NCBI GenBank assembly: GCA_947495035.1
Contig: CANLXI010000015.1
Coordinates: 108,315 to 172,314 of the forward strand
Reading direction: 5' to 3'
DNA from: an uncultured Granulosicoccus sp.
Lineage (GTDB): Bacteria; Pseudomonadota; Gammaproteobacteria; Granulosicoccales; Granulosicoccaceae
Length of the DNA: 64,000 nt
The notes under the pieces are model-generated. The model worked only from the letters and a program-made list of their open reading frames with translations, did not search any database and was not told the DNA's origin. Positions 8,235 through 17,393 of this stretch are shown one piece after another. A program made the position numbers and the translations under genes. How positions within the stretch are numbered: position 1 is the stretch's first letter; each line of letters starts with the position of its first letter.

Positions 8235-9524
8235 ATGACCACCATCAACCGATCCACAAGTGCGGCCACGGCTGCCCTGGCAATCTGCGCTGCAATGGCA
8301 CACGGGGTCCAGGCACAGGAATTGACGGTTCTTACCGACAGTTCCCCGCAATATGTCAAGACCATGGAAGCACTGATGTCGGCGTATACGGCAATGCATC
8401 CTGATGTAACCTTCCGACTGGAAAGTCGGCCGGGTGGTGCAGAAGGAGACAACCTGATCAAGACCAGGCTGGCGACAGGTGAAATGGAAGATATCTTCAA
8501 CTACAACTCTGGATCACTTCTTCAGGCATTGCGACCGAACCGCACCCTGCTGGAAATCAGCGACCTTCCAGCGATGGAGGTCACGCTCGACAGTTTCAAG
8601 CAGGCTGTGACCGGCCCTGAAGGTGGAATCTACGGAGTGCCGATGGCCGCGGCAATGGGCGGAGGCATCCTCTATCACATCCCGACCTATGAAAAACTGG
8701 GTCTAGAAATTCCGATGACCTGGGATGCCTTCATGGAAAACAACAAGCGCATTGCCGAGGAGACCGATCAGGCGCCAATCGCCCAGACGTATCGCGATAC
8801 CTGGACATCACAACTGTTCGTCCTCTCGGATTATTTCAATGTGCAGGCTGAAAGCCCCGACTGGCACAAGGCATTCACGGCAAACGAAGCGAAATTTTCC
8901 ACGACACCCGCCGCCATGCGTGGTTTCGAGCATCTGCAGGAAGCTCATGCCGCAGGCTACTTCAATGAGGATTTCGGTGCGGCCACGTATGCTGACGGCC
9001 TGGCAATGGTGGCCTCTGGAGAGGCTGTTCATTACCCGATGTTGACTCATTCGATCAGCGCTATCCAGCAGAACAATACCGATCAACTGCAAGACATCGG
9101 TTTTTTCGCCCAACCTGGAGATCACGCCGACAAGAACGGACTGACCGTGTGGATGCCTGCGGCACTGTACTCTCCGAAAAGCACTGAACATGCCGATATC
9201 GTCAGAGACTTCTTCGATTTTGTCGGTTCGGTGGAAGGGTGCGAGACCATTATCGAAGCCATTGGCGCAGCCGGACCACATGTGACGCAGGGCTGTGAGC
9301 TGCCCGCAGATATTCCTCCTGCCATTGCCGACATGTCGGCCTATTTCCAGGAAGATGGACGCACCTGGCCGGCGCTGGAATACCTCTCACCAGTCAAGGG
9401 CCCCTCTCTGGAACAGATAACGGTAGCCGTTGGCAGCGGTATCAACACTGCTGAAGAAGGCGCAGCGCTCTACGACCAGGATGTCATGAAACAGGCCAGA
9501 CAGTTGGGACTGGAAAACTGGTAG
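8235..9524 (+). CDS. Sugar ABC transporter, periplasmic solute-binding protein (family 1)
   Basis: A 429-residue extracellular solute-binding protein. A signal peptide spans about residues 1-29 (hydrophobic AATAALAICAAMAHG, then VQAQ/EL), followed by the carbohydrate-binding cluster 1 fold (ELTVLTDSSPQY, and a GGGILYHIPTYEKLGLEIP segment typical of the family). GGGAGGAG lies just before ATG 8235; the longer upstream frame has no such site. It is followed by a strong hairpin and then by two permeases and an ATPase. It probably captures a rhamnose-containing oligosaccharide or glycoside, judged from the rhamnosidase immediately upstream. Confidence 0.92.
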   Translation: MTTINRSTSAATAALAICAAMAHGVQAQELTVLTDSSPQYVKTMEALMSAYTAMHPDVTFRLESRPGGAEGDNLIKTRLATGEMEDIFNYNSGSLLQALRPNRTLLEISDLPAMEVTLDSFKQAVTGPEGGIYGVPMAAAMGGGILYHIPTYEKLGLEIPMTWDAFMENNKRIAEETDQAPIAQTYRDTWTSQLFVLSDYFNVQAESPDWHKAFTANEAKFSTTPAAMRGFEHLQEAHAAGYFNEDFGAATYADGLAMVASGEAVHYPMLTHSISAIQQNNTDQLQDIGFFAQPGDHADKNGLTVWMPAALYSPKSTEHADIVRDFFDFVGSVEGCETIIEAIGAAGPHVTQGCELPADIPPAIADMSAYFQEDGRTWPALEYLSPVKGPSLEQITVAVGSGINTAEEGAALYDQDVMKQARQLGLENW

Positions 9525-9553
9525 CGATCAGCTTTTCACGCAATCCTCACGTG

Positions 9554-9578
9554 CCCACTCGTGCACCTCACGGGTGGG
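9554..9578 (+). other. Intergenic hairpin 3' of the binding-protein gene
   Basis: CCCACTCGTG (9554-9563) pairs with CACGGGTGGG (9569-9578) over 10 bp with one G-U pair and a 5-base loop. It lies between the binding-protein stop and the first permease start with no T-run. Such elements commonly stabilise the binding-protein mRNA or partly terminate transcription, so the binding protein outnumbers the permeases. Confidence 0.6.
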
Positions 9579-9612
9579 TCCTGATTCCTCCTGACCCGAG
9601 CTTTTGCCGATC

Positions 9613-10473
9613 ATGAGACGCAAGACTCCCTATCCATATTGGTTCGTTGCACCAGCCGGTGTGATTTTCACCGTCTTCTTCGTTGTTCCGACTCTGACAT
9701 CCTTCTATTTCGCTTTGACCCGTTGGGATCTGTTCGATCTGACGTTCATCGGCTTCGAGAATTTCCAACAGTTCTTCTCGGAACCGTTCCTGGTGGAAGG
9801 CATGCTGAACACACTCCTGTTCGCCGGCATCACGTCGAGCATGAAGACTGTTATCGGCCTGTTGCTTGCCGTGCTGCTGACTTCGGGAATCTGGGCACAG
9901 AGCTTTCTGCGCACGGTTGTCTTCTTTCCCGTACTGGTGTCCACGATAGGTGTGGGCCTTGCCTTTACGGAACTCATGCACCCGACAAAGGGCGCGATCA
10001 ACATGGCGCTCGACGTCGTTGGCATCGCCGGACCGGGCTGGTTGACGGACCCCCAGCTGGCTCTTCTGTCGGTATCGCTGGTGGATGTCTGGCGCGGCGT
10101 CGGCCTGGCCACCCTGATCTTCATTGCCGGACTGGCCTCGATCAGCCCGGAATACTACGAAGCCGCTCGGATGGACGGCGCAACTCGCCTGCAACAGTTC
10201 TGGCGAGTGACCGTCCCCCTGGTGCGTCCGGCTACCGTGACTGTCGTCATTCTGTCGTTGATTGGCGGGATGCGACTGTTCGACCTGATCTGGGCCATGA
10301 CTCGGGGCGGACCGGGGTTCAGTTCGGACGTGCTGGCCAGCATCATCTACAAGCAGTATCAGGCCGGTTTCTTCGGACTATCAACAGCCGGTAACGTCAT
10401 TCTGTTTCTTCTCATCTCGCTGATCATTCTGCCACTGGTCTGGTTCTTCAACCGTCGGGAGGTCGACCTTTGA
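9613..10473 (+). CDS. Sugar ABC transporter permease (MalF/UgpA type)
   Basis: A 286-residue inner-membrane permease with six predicted spans, starting with WFVAPAGVIFTVFFVVPTL. The cytoplasmic EAA loop, EAARMDGATRLQQFWRVTVP, is the coupling helix that contacts the ATPase. The start is ATG 9613; a TTG three codons earlier is also possible and neither has a strong ribosome site. It is the second component of the importer whose binding protein lies directly upstream, and its stop overlaps the start of the next permease. It pairs with that protein to form the translocation pore. Confidence 0.9.
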   Translation: MRRKTPYPYWFVAPAGVIFTVFFVVPTLTSFYFALTRWDLFDLTFIGFENFQQFFSEPFLVEGMLNTLLFAGITSSMKTVIGLLLAVLLTSGIWAQSFLRTVVFFPVLVSTIGVGLAFTELMHPTKGAINMALDVVGIAGPGWLTDPQLALLSVSLVDVWRGVGLATLIFIAGLASISPEYYEAARMDGATRLQQFWRVTVPLVRPATVTVVILSLIGGMRLFDLIWAMTRGGPGFSSDVLASIIYKQYQAGFFGLSTAGNVILFLLISLIILPLVWFFNRREVDL

Positions 10474-11294
10474 AAACTCGTCAATATCTGATTGGAGTCG
10501 CGTCACTTGCCGGGGCGCTGTTCATCTTCGTGGTGCCATTTCTCTTCATCTTCCTGACGGCAGTGAAATCACCGGCTGATGCCGCGTCCATGGATTTCAG
10601 CTGGCCGGAGCAGTGGCAGTTCTGGCAAAACTTCAAGGAGGTGCTGAAAACGGGGGATTACATCCTGTTGCTCGCCTACTGGAATTCCACGCTCATCACG
10701 GTTTTTGCCGTCACCATGCTGGTGATTTTCGGAGCGATGGTTGGCTATATTCTCAACCGTCGCCGCTCGCCATGGAACAAGGTCATCATGGCCTTTGTGC
10801 TGGCGGGACTGATGATACCGCCGGCGGTTGTACCGACAATCTGGGTACTGCAGCAGCTGAACCTGTTCAAGACCATTTATGGAATGATCCTGATCCAGTG
10901 TGCCTATGGTCTGGGTTTTTCCATTCTGCTCTTCAGCCAGTTCATCGGCACCATACCGCGCGACCTGGACGAGGCTGCTCGAATCGATGGTGCCAGCCCA
11001 TTGCAGATCTTCTTCAAGGTCATCATGCCATTACTCAAGCCTGTCACTGTTACGGTCATCGTCGTGCAATCGATCTCCATTTTCAACGATTTCACGCATC
11101 CCCTCTATTATCTGCCAGGTCGCGACAACGTCACCGTACAGCTGACGCTCTACAACTTTCAATCGCAGTTCGTCAGCCAGATGAATCTGCTTTTCATGAA
11201 CATCCTGCTGGTCACCATCCCACCACTGGTGGTGTTCATCTTCTTCAACCGACAGATTGTCGCCGGCATGACCGCCGGCGCTGTGAAAGGATAA
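10470..11294 (+). CDS. Sugar ABC transporter permease (MalG/UgpE type)
   Basis: A 274-residue permease with six predicted spans; the N-terminal one is LIGVASLAGALFIFVVPFLF. Its EAA loop, DEAARIDGASPLQIFFKVIMP, is well conserved. The gene uses a TTG start overlapping the stop of the preceding permease (TTGA), with GGGAGG just upstream, so translation is coupled. It forms the heteromeric channel with its neighbour. The same TTGA coupling occurs between the kinase and aldolase genes at 43661. Confidence 0.9.
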   Translation: MKTRQYLIGVASLAGALFIFVVPFLFIFLTAVKSPADAASMDFSWPEQWQFWQNFKEVLKTGDYILLLAYWNSTLITVFAVTMLVIFGAMVGYILNRRRSPWNKVIMAFVLAGLMIPPAVVPTIWVLQQLNLFKTIYGMILIQCAYGLGFSILLFSQFIGTIPRDLDEAARIDGASPLQIFFKVIMPLLKPVTVTVIVVQSISIFNDFTHPLYYLPGRDNVTVQLTLYNFQSQFVSQMNLLFMNILLVTIPPLVVFIFFNRQIVAGMTAGAVKG

Positions 11295-11298
11295 ATCG

Positions 11299-12279
11299 AT
11301 GGCCCGAGTAGAGCTGAAGAACCTGGTCAAGAGTTTCGCTGCAATCGACGTCATCAAGGGCGTCGACCTGAGTGTGGAAAGTGGCGAATTCTGTGTGTTC
11401 GTAGGTCCCTCAGGTTGTGGAAAATCGACCTTGTTGCGCATCATAGCCGGATTGGAAGAGGAGACATCCGGTGAGATCTTCATCGACGAGAAGAATGTTG
11501 CGCCTCTTGAACCGGTGGACAGGGGCGTTGCCATGGTATTTCAGAGTTATGCCCTTTACCCCCATCTTACGGTTCGCGAGAATGTCGGCTTCGGGCTGAG
11601 TCTGACCAAAATGGCGAAATCCGAGATCAAGGCCAGAGTCGATGCTGTAGCAGAGACCCTGCAACTGACCGCCTTGCTCGATCGCAAGCCCAAGGCATTG
11701 TCCGGTGGTCAACGCCAGCGTGTCGCCATAGGACGAGCTATCGTGCGCGACCCGAAGGTGTTTCTCTTTGATGAACCCCTATCGAACCTCGATGCCGCCC
11801 TGCGCAGTAAAATGCGCATCGAGCTGACGGACTTGCATGCCCGACTGGGTGCGACCATGATTTATGTCACCCATGACCAGGTCGAGGCGATGACCATGGC
11901 TGACAAGATCGTGGTTCTGCATGACGGGCATATCGAACAGACGGGCACCCCCATGGAACTCTACAATTCACCGGCTACACCGTTCGTCGCGGGGTTCATC
12001 GGAAGTCCGAAAATGAATCTGTACACGGGGGATGTTGCTCGCCAGATGGGATGTACCACCTACGGTATACGACCCGAACACATCACCCTGGGAAGTGACG
12101 GGATGTGGACCGGTCGCATCCGGCATATCGAGCGCCTGGGGGCGGATACCACGCTGCATCTCGACGTCGATGGCCTGGGGGAAATGATTGTCCGCACCGA
12201 TGGTCAGATCGAATATGAGCTCGGGGCAACCCTTCATGCCAGCCCCATAGCGGGATGCGAGCACCGATTCGATATCTGA
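11299..12279 (+). CDS. Sugar ABC transporter ATP-binding protein (MalK/UgpC type)
   Basis: A 326-residue ATPase. It has Walker A GPSGCGKST (36-44), Q-loop VFQSYALYPHLTV, signature LSGGQRQRV near residue 134, Walker B VFLFDEPLSNLD with the catalytic Glu, and H-loop MIYVTHDQVEAM. The C-terminal regulatory TOBE/OB region (YGIRPEHI onward) is short: the family usually runs to 350-370 residues. It starts five bases after the second permease and completes the importer. It converges with the IclR gene only 7 bases away. Confidence 0.92.
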   Translation: MARVELKNLVKSFAAIDVIKGVDLSVESGEFCVFVGPSGCGKSTLLRIIAGLEEETSGEIFIDEKNVAPLEPVDRGVAMVFQSYALYPHLTVRENVGFGLSLTKMAKSEIKARVDAVAETLQLTALLDRKPKALSGGQRQRVAIGRAIVRDPKVFLFDEPLSNLDAALRSKMRIELTDLHARLGATMIYVTHDQVEAMTMADKIVVLHDGHIEQTGTPMELYNSPATPFVAGFIGSPKMNLYTGDVARQMGCTTYGIRPEHITLGSDGMWTGRIRHIERLGADTTLHLDVDGLGEMIVRTDGQIEYELGATLHASPIAGCEHRFDI

Positions 12280-12286
12280 ACCAGAA

Positions 12287-13048
12287 TCAGATGATTCGGG
12301 AGGACAGCTGTCGTACCGACTGCACCAGATACTTGGCGTAGTTTCTCGCTGTTTGTGTATCGAGTGACTCGCCGTTGATCGCGGCACTGATGGCGGCTAC
12401 GGGCTCGTTGCGCTGGTTCAGTATCGGCGCGGCAATGCAACTGATGTGGCTATCGATTTCGCCCTGGGTCACCGCATAGCCGAGCCTCTTGGCTCTGCTG
12501 ATGTCCTCCTGATTCGCGTCCAGAACGCGTTTGCTTTTCAGGTCTTCACACTCTTCACTGCTGTAATAGTCTCGCCTGAACGCCTCGGAGCGCATGGACA
12601 GAATAGCCTTGCCAGATGCCGACTGGTGCATCGGCATGGTCAGTCCGATGTGGATATTGAAGGCACTGTTCGCCGAATACTCGACCTTGGAAACCACGAC
12701 CACCCTGTTGCCGATGGGCACGCAAAGGAAGATGGGTTTGTGTATCTCGTTTTTCAGGATCTCCGCTATCGGGTAGAAATAGGGGATGAGATTCTGCCTG
12801 TTATAGATGGTCGACGCTATCTGAAATATTCGTGAGCCAACGCAGTAGGACTTCTTGCGACTGGGGTCCAGGGCGACCAGCTGATGATCGAGCAGCGCCT
12901 TGATGAGGCGGTGCCCGCTGGCAACTGCAATGCCGGTCTGTTCGCAAATCTCCGACAGAGTCATCGGATAAGTGGACGTGGCGAGCAAATCCAGAATCAG
13001 TACGGTGCTGTCAACTGCTGGGGCTTTGGATCTGGTTTTTGGTTCCAT
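12287..13048 (-). CDS. IclR-family transcriptional regulator
   Basis: A 253-residue IclR regulator. The winged helix-turn-helix is at about residues 12-70 (VDSTVLILDLL, then MTLSEICEQTGIAVASGHRLI), followed by the IclR effector domain (GLTMPMHQSASGKAILSM near the middle and GYAVTQGEIDSHISCIAAPI toward the end), which binds small carboxylates or aldehydes. I start at ATG 13048; the GTG one codon earlier is equally open. It is divergent from the aldehyde dehydrogenase operon, and two related TTCCATA...GGAA palindromes lie in the shared region, one beside each gene. It likely controls that operon and itself. Confidence 0.9.
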   Translation of the reverse strand: MEPKTRSKAPAVDSTVLILDLLATSTYPMTLSEICEQTGIAVASGHRLIKALLDHQLVALDPSRKKSYCVGSRIFQIASTIYNRQNLIPYFYPIAEILKNEIHKPIFLCVPIGNRVVVVSKVEYSANSAFNIHIGLTMPMHQSASGKAILSMRSEAFRRDYYSSEECEDLKSKRVLDANQEDISRAKRLGYAVTQGEIDSHISCIAAPILNQRNEPVAAISAAINGESLDTQTARNYAKYLVQSVRQLSSRII

Positions 13049-13349
13049 CACAAATTTTCCATACGGGGAAAAACCGGCTATCAGGTATCGAACCGTGACA
13101 CAGCCGGGGAGCAGACACGCTTATGACTGCCAAGGGTTGATACAGAGCCATTACGTGCATGATTCCACACACCGCCACACGTCTGACTTATCCATGGCTG
13201 CAGTATACCTAGCGGTTTCATGGGCATTGCCTTGTTCCATTCACCAATTTAATTCCATATATGGAAATAAATTATTACATGTGAAATTATTTATTGACAG
13301 CCCTTTTTCAACTCCCTAGGATGCCGCCATCAATTCTGAGGAGTCTGTC
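13049..13349. promoter_or_regulatory. Divergent control region between IclR and the aldehyde dehydrogenase operon
   Basis: TTCCATATATGGAA (13253-13266) is a perfect 14-bp palindrome; TTCCATACGGGGAA (13057-13070), beside the IclR start, matches it at 11 of 14 positions. A near-consensus promoter TTGACA (13294-13299), 17-bp spacer, TAGGAT (13317-13322) drives the dehydrogenase, giving a leader of about 20 bases. The perfect palindrome is centred about 69 bases before the predicted start of transcription, a position more usual for an activator than for a simple repressor. No other gene is seen in these 301 bases. Confidence 0.65.
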
Positions 13350-14774
13350 ATGCGTATCGACAAGAACTTTGTCTGTAACGAGTTCAAGCAATCCAACACG
13401 GCAGAAACTCTGTCCGTCTACAGCCCCGCGACTGAAGAGCTGGTGGGGCAAGTGCAACTGGCTACCGCCGAAGAGGCCATCGAGGCCGTTGAAGCCGCGG
13501 CAGAGGCGCAGAAGCGATGGCGCGAGCTGACGAGCATAGAGCGTGCGGCGTACATGCATCGTCTGGCGGATGCACTCGTTGCACGCAAGGATGCCATTGG
13601 CCTGGCACTGGCCAACGAATCCGGCAAGAGCCTGGAAGATGCATGCAATGAAGCTGTCTATGCCGGAGACATCACTCGCTACCATGCGGAATGGGCACGT
13701 CGCATCGAAGGCGAGGTGATTCCCAGCGACACCCCGTCAGAAAGTCTGTTGCTTCAGCGTGAACCCATCGGTGTCATCGCCTGCCTGATCCCGTTCAACT
13801 ATCCTGTCTATACGCTTCTGCGAAAGATCGCACCGGCGCTGATCACCGGCAACACCGTCGTGGTTCGGCCCAGCAACAACACACCGGGTTCTGCATTTGA
13901 AATTGCCCAGGCAGTACTCGAGTCAGGCCTGCCGGCAGGCGTGGTCAACATCCTGACCATGGACCACGCCATTGCCGAGCGTGTCTGCACTCATCCGGCC
14001 GTAGGCATGATCACACTGACTGGCAGCGTCGGTGCTGGTCGAAAGGTACTGGAATATTCGCAGGTCAACATATCCAAGTCGTCGCTGGAACTCGGTGGCA
14101 AGAGTCCGGCCATCGTGGAAGCCGACGCCGACCTGGAAAAGGCAGCCAGGGAGATTGCGGCGTCCAAGACAACCAACTGTGGTCAGCTCTGCACGGCCAT
14201 CGAACGCGTCTATGTGCATGAAGCAGTCTATGAGCCCTTCGTCAAACTGTTGCGGACTCATATGGAAGAACGCCGTTATGGTGATCGCAGTATCGAACCG
14301 AGTGACATGGGTCCGCTCATCAATGAAAGCTCTCGCCTGAACATACACCAGATGGTGGAGCGCGCCATCGATGATGGAGCCAGACTGGAGATGGGCGGCT
14401 TCATTCCCGAAGGCCCTGGCTACTTCTATCCACCCACCATGCTGACGGAGTGCCGCCAGGACATGGAAATCGTTCAGGAAGAGATATTCGGGCCGGTTCT
14501 TCCCGTGCTCAAGTACAGCGATGCAGACGAAGCCTTGCGCCTGGCCAATGACCACCAGTTCGGACTTGCTTCAGTGGTATACACCGAAAACTACCGTACC
14601 GCGATGAAGCTGGCCAACAACATCGAAGCCGGTGAAGTCTATGTCAATCGCACGCCTGCCGACCCCTATCAGGGATATCACGCAGGTTGGAAACGCTCCG
14701 GTCTGGGCGGCGATGACGGCAAGCACGGCATGCTCGATTACACCCAGACGCGACTGGTCGTGTTGAATTACTGA
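13350..14774 (+). CDS. aldA: NAD-dependent aldehyde dehydrogenase, lactaldehyde dehydrogenase (AldA)-like
   Basis: A 474-residue member of the ALDH superfamily. The catalytic thiol is Cys281 (NCGQLCTAIERVYV) and the general base Glu247 (LELGGKSPAIV). Many stretches recall E. coli AldA: YNPATE-like VYSPATEE start, AEWARRIEGEVIPSD, and the C-terminal GYHAGWKRSGLGGDDGKHG. AldA oxidises L-lactaldehyde or glycolaldehyde to lactate or glycolate. L-lactaldehyde is the end product of L-rhamnose and L-fucose breakdown, which fits the rhamnosidase upstream and the FucA-type aldolase at 43661. GAGGAG precedes ATG 13350. Other semialdehyde substrates are possible. Confidence 0.85.
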   Translation: MRIDKNFVCNEFKQSNTAETLSVYSPATEELVGQVQLATAEEAIEAVEAAAEAQKRWRELTSIERAAYMHRLADALVARKDAIGLALANESGKSLEDACNEAVYAGDITRYHAEWARRIEGEVIPSDTPSESLLLQREPIGVIACLIPFNYPVYTLLRKIAPALITGNTVVVRPSNNTPGSAFEIAQAVLESGLPAGVVNILTMDHAIAERVCTHPAVGMITLTGSVGAGRKVLEYSQVNISKSSLELGGKSPAIVEADADLEKAAREIAASKTTNCGQLCTAIERVYVHEAVYEPFVKLLRTHMEERRYGDRSIEPSDMGPLINESSRLNIHQMVERAIDDGARLEMGGFIPEGPGYFYPPTMLTECRQDMEIVQEEIFGPVLPVLKYSDADEALRLANDHQFGLASVVYTENYRTAMKLANNIEAGEVYVNRTPADPYQGYHAGWKRSGLGGDDGKHGMLDYTQTRLVVLNY

Positions 14775-14787
14775 ATGCCCGACAGGG

Positions 14788-14814
14788 GTCTGCCTTGCAG
14801 AATGTGAGGCAGAC
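14788..14814 (+). terminator. Intercistronic hairpin after the aldehyde dehydrogenase gene
   Basis: GTCTGCCT (14788-14795) pairs perfectly with AGGCAGAC (14807-14814) over 8 bp with an 11-base loop, between the dehydrogenase stop and the carrier gene. There is no T-run, so it is more likely a partial terminator or mRNA-processing element than a full stop. Confidence 0.45.
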
Positions 14815-14872
14815 GTCAACCGTGTAGTACCCCAAACCCAAACAGAAATGTGCTTATAAAGGAGAAGTAAAG

Positions 14873-16156
14873 ATGGCGGCGACAATAGACCAGGTCATTC
14901 CGGTTGACGATAAACGAACGAACCTGAAACGATATTTCCAGTTCTCGCTGCTATTGCTTGCCGCTGGAGCCATCTACCCATTGCTCTATCTACGTCAGAA
15001 TTTCGAGACACCGATTCTCGAGGCGTTCCAGATAAGCAGCAGTGATCTTGGCAACTACTACTCCATGCTGGGCGTGATGTATTTTCTGTGCTATCTGCCC
15101 AGCGGCTGGCTGGCGGACAAACTTTCACCACGCTTGCTGGTTTCAATATCCATGGTGGGCACCGGCGTACTCGGCTTGTGGTTCGCCACCATTCCATCCA
15201 GAGACGTTCTGGTCTATATTTTCATGGCATGGGGCATCGCTGCGGGCCTGACGTTCTGGGCGTCGATGCTCAAGGGCGTGAAGATGCTGGCTCACAAGAA
15301 CGAGCAGGGCAAGTTCTTTGGCATCCTCGACGGTGGTCGCGGGTTTGTCGAAGCCATTCTGGCCTCGATTGCCATTGCGATCTTTGCCTATGCCATCGAG
15401 ACCAAAGGTGACAGTAATGCCGTCGCATTGCAGCAGGTAATTCATATGTATTCCTTTACCTGCATCGCCATCGGAGTCCTGACCTTCCTGTTTGTTCGCA
15501 GCGAAAAGTCTGCCGAAGTGACGCAGAAGCGCAAAGGCAATCTTCTGCAGGATCTGAAGTTCCTGATGTCCATTCCCGAGATGTGGATTGTTGCCCTGGT
15601 CATATTCTGTGGCTACCAGCTGTTCTGGGCGACGTATTCCTTCTCTGCATTCCTGCAGGAGGGACATGGCATGACAGCGGTCACAGCCGGCTTCGTCACC
15701 GTAGCCAAATTGTGGATGCGGCCTATCGGCGGGATCGGTGGTGGATTTCTCGGTGACAAGTATGGCAAGGAGAATATCCTGGCGATTGCCCTGGCAGGTT
15801 CCACGCTGGGATTGGTCATCATGATCCTGTTCCCACAGCTCAATACCATATACTTCGTACTCGCCATCGTGTTGCTGATAGGTGTATTGACCTATGCGAT
15901 TCGGGGGCTTTACTGGGCTATCCTCGACGATTGCGACATACCGCTTCACGTTACGGGTCTTGCCATTGGCGTCATTTCGCTGATTGCCTATACACCCGAC
16001 ATTTTCCTCCCTCAGATCAACGGTTTCATCGCAGCACGCCATGAAGGGGTTACCGTCTATCACCTCTATTTCGGCTACATTGCCGTCATGGGTGCAATCG
16101 GTACACTGGCGGTCCTGAAGTTGAAATCAATGACAGCACACAACAAGGCAAAATGA
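14873..16156 (+). CDS. MFS transporter (sugar acid / organic anion carrier)
   Basis: A 427-residue major facilitator protein with 12 predicted spans. After a ~20-residue cytoplasmic N-terminus come YFQFSLLLLAAGAIYPLLYL and a loop-2 motif GWLADKLSPR, the usual MFS signature between spans 2 and 3. AAGGAG stands 8 bases before ATG 14873. The dehydratase gene overlaps its stop (ATGATGA), so the two are coupled, and the carrier probably imports the acid sugar that the dehydratase acts on. The exact substrate cannot be read from sequence. The general type recalls anion carriers such as YihN. Confidence 0.88.
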   Translation: MAATIDQVIPVDDKRTNLKRYFQFSLLLLAAGAIYPLLYLRQNFETPILEAFQISSSDLGNYYSMLGVMYFLCYLPSGWLADKLSPRLLVSISMVGTGVLGLWFATIPSRDVLVYIFMAWGIAAGLTFWASMLKGVKMLAHKNEQGKFFGILDGGRGFVEAILASIAIAIFAYAIETKGDSNAVALQQVIHMYSFTCIAIGVLTFLFVRSEKSAEVTQKRKGNLLQDLKFLMSIPEMWIVALVIFCGYQLFWATYSFSAFLQEGHGMTAVTAGFVTVAKLWMRPIGGIGGGFLGDKYGKENILAIALAGSTLGLVIMILFPQLNTIYFVLAIVLLIGVLTYAIRGLYWAILDDCDIPLHVTGLAIGVISLIAYTPDIFLPQINGFIAARHEGVTVYHLYFGYIAVMGAIGTLAVLKLKSMTAHNKAK

Positions 16157-17391
16157 TGAAAGTCGTATCCTGTGACACTCATATCGTAGCCACACCGCCG
16201 CCACACATTGGCGGCATGTACTGGATCTTTGTTTCCCTGCGGACCGATTGCGGCATTGAAGGTGTCGGTGAAGTCTACGCGGCCACCTTCCACCCCAAGG
16301 TCATGGGCCCGGCAATCAGCGACGTCTTCGAACGCTGTCTGCAAGGGCGTGATCCTCATCATGTCGAACGATTCTTTCGTGAAGCCTATTCCAGTGGATT
16401 CACGCAGCGTCCCGACCTGACCATGATGGGGATTGTCAGTGGCCTGGAGATGGCCTGCTGGGACATCATCGGCAAGGCTGCAGGCAAGCCGGTACATGAG
16501 CTGATAGGTGGCAAGGTGAACGACAGACTGCGTTCCTACACCTATCTCTACCCGAAGGACAAGAATGGTAATCACGATTACAACAACGTCGAACTGGCCG
16601 TCGAATGTGCGCTCGAGAACAAGGAAGCCGGCTTCACCGCACTGAAATTCGACCCGGCGGGTCCGTATACGGCCTATTCAGGGCATATGCTGTCGCTGGA
16701 AGACATGGACAAGAGTGCCACCTTCTGTCGCCGCATCCGTGAAGCCGTGGGTAACAGCTGCGATCTGCTGTTCGGTACCCATGGACAGATGACCCCGGCC
16801 TCGGCCATACGTCTGGCAAAGAGACTCGAGCCCTATGACCCCATGTGGTTTGAAGAGCCGGTCCCTCCCGGGCAAAACGAAGCCATGTCAAGGGTGGCAC
16901 AGCACACCAGCATCCCGGTTGCCACCGGTGAACGATTGACGACCAAGTACGAGTTCCATGATGTATTGAAGCATGGTGCTGCGGCCATCCTGCAGATGAA
17001 TCTTGGCCGGGTAGGGGGTATCCTCGAGGGCAAGAAGATTGCCAGCATCGCCGAGGCCTATTACGCCCAGATTGCACCGCACTTGTATAATGGGCCGGTT
17101 GGCGCAGCTGCCAGTATCCAGCTGGCTGCCGCCACACCAAACTTTCTGATTCAGGAAAGCATCGGTACCTGGGATGGTTTCCATGCAGAGGTTCTGCAGG
17201 AAAAGATCGAATGGAAAGACGGTTACATCATTCCTTCGAACAAACCCGGTCTGGGCGTCGAACTGAACATGGATGTCGTCAAGGCACACTCTCCCTACAC
17301 CGGCAAGACCCTGCACCTGATCATGGACCCCAGGCCGTACGACTACCAGAGGCAATCTTCCAGCAGCTGGAAAGAGCCCCCGGAGCGCTAG
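16153..17391 (+). CDS. Enolase-superfamily acid-sugar dehydratase (mandelate racemase/MLE type)
   Basis: A 412-residue enolase-superfamily enzyme. The N-terminal capping domain is followed by a barrel carrying a Lys-x-Asp strand end (TALKFDPAG), WFEEP and ATGERL as metal-binding acids, and APHLYNGP with the catalytic histidine. This set marks acid-sugar dehydratases, which turn an aldonate into its 2-keto-3-deoxy acid. Many relatives are named galactonate dehydratase without proof. Its start overlaps the carrier's stop. No aldolase for the product lies in this operon; the KDGal kinase/aldolase at 53237-54804 or a gene outside the window would be needed. Substrate (rhamnonate, galactonate or other) is open. 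Confidence 0.85.
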   Translation: MMKVVSCDTHIVATPPPHIGGMYWIFVSLRTDCGIEGVGEVYAATFHPKVMGPAISDVFERCLQGRDPHHVERFFREAYSSGFTQRPDLTMMGIVSGLEMACWDIIGKAAGKPVHELIGGKVNDRLRSYTYLYPKDKNGNHDYNNVELAVECALENKEAGFTALKFDPAGPYTAYSGHMLSLEDMDKSATFCRRIREAVGNSCDLLFGTHGQMTPASAIRLAKRLEPYDPMWFEEPVPPGQNEAMSRVAQHTSIPVATGERLTTKYEFHDVLKHGAAAILQMNLGRVGGILEGKKIASIAEAYYAQIAPHLYNGPVGAAASIQLAAATPNFLIQESIGTWDGFHAEVLQEKIEWKDGYIIPSNKPGLGVELNMDVVKAHSPYTGKTLHLIMDPRPYDYQRQSSSSWKEPPER

Positions 17392-17393
17392 AC

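Noticed and set aside
15143..16063. 306-codon minus-strand frame rich in Gln, Asp and Glu
   Set aside because: It is the mirror of the MFS transporter gene; hydrophobic codons read backward give Gln/Asn/Asp-rich peptides.
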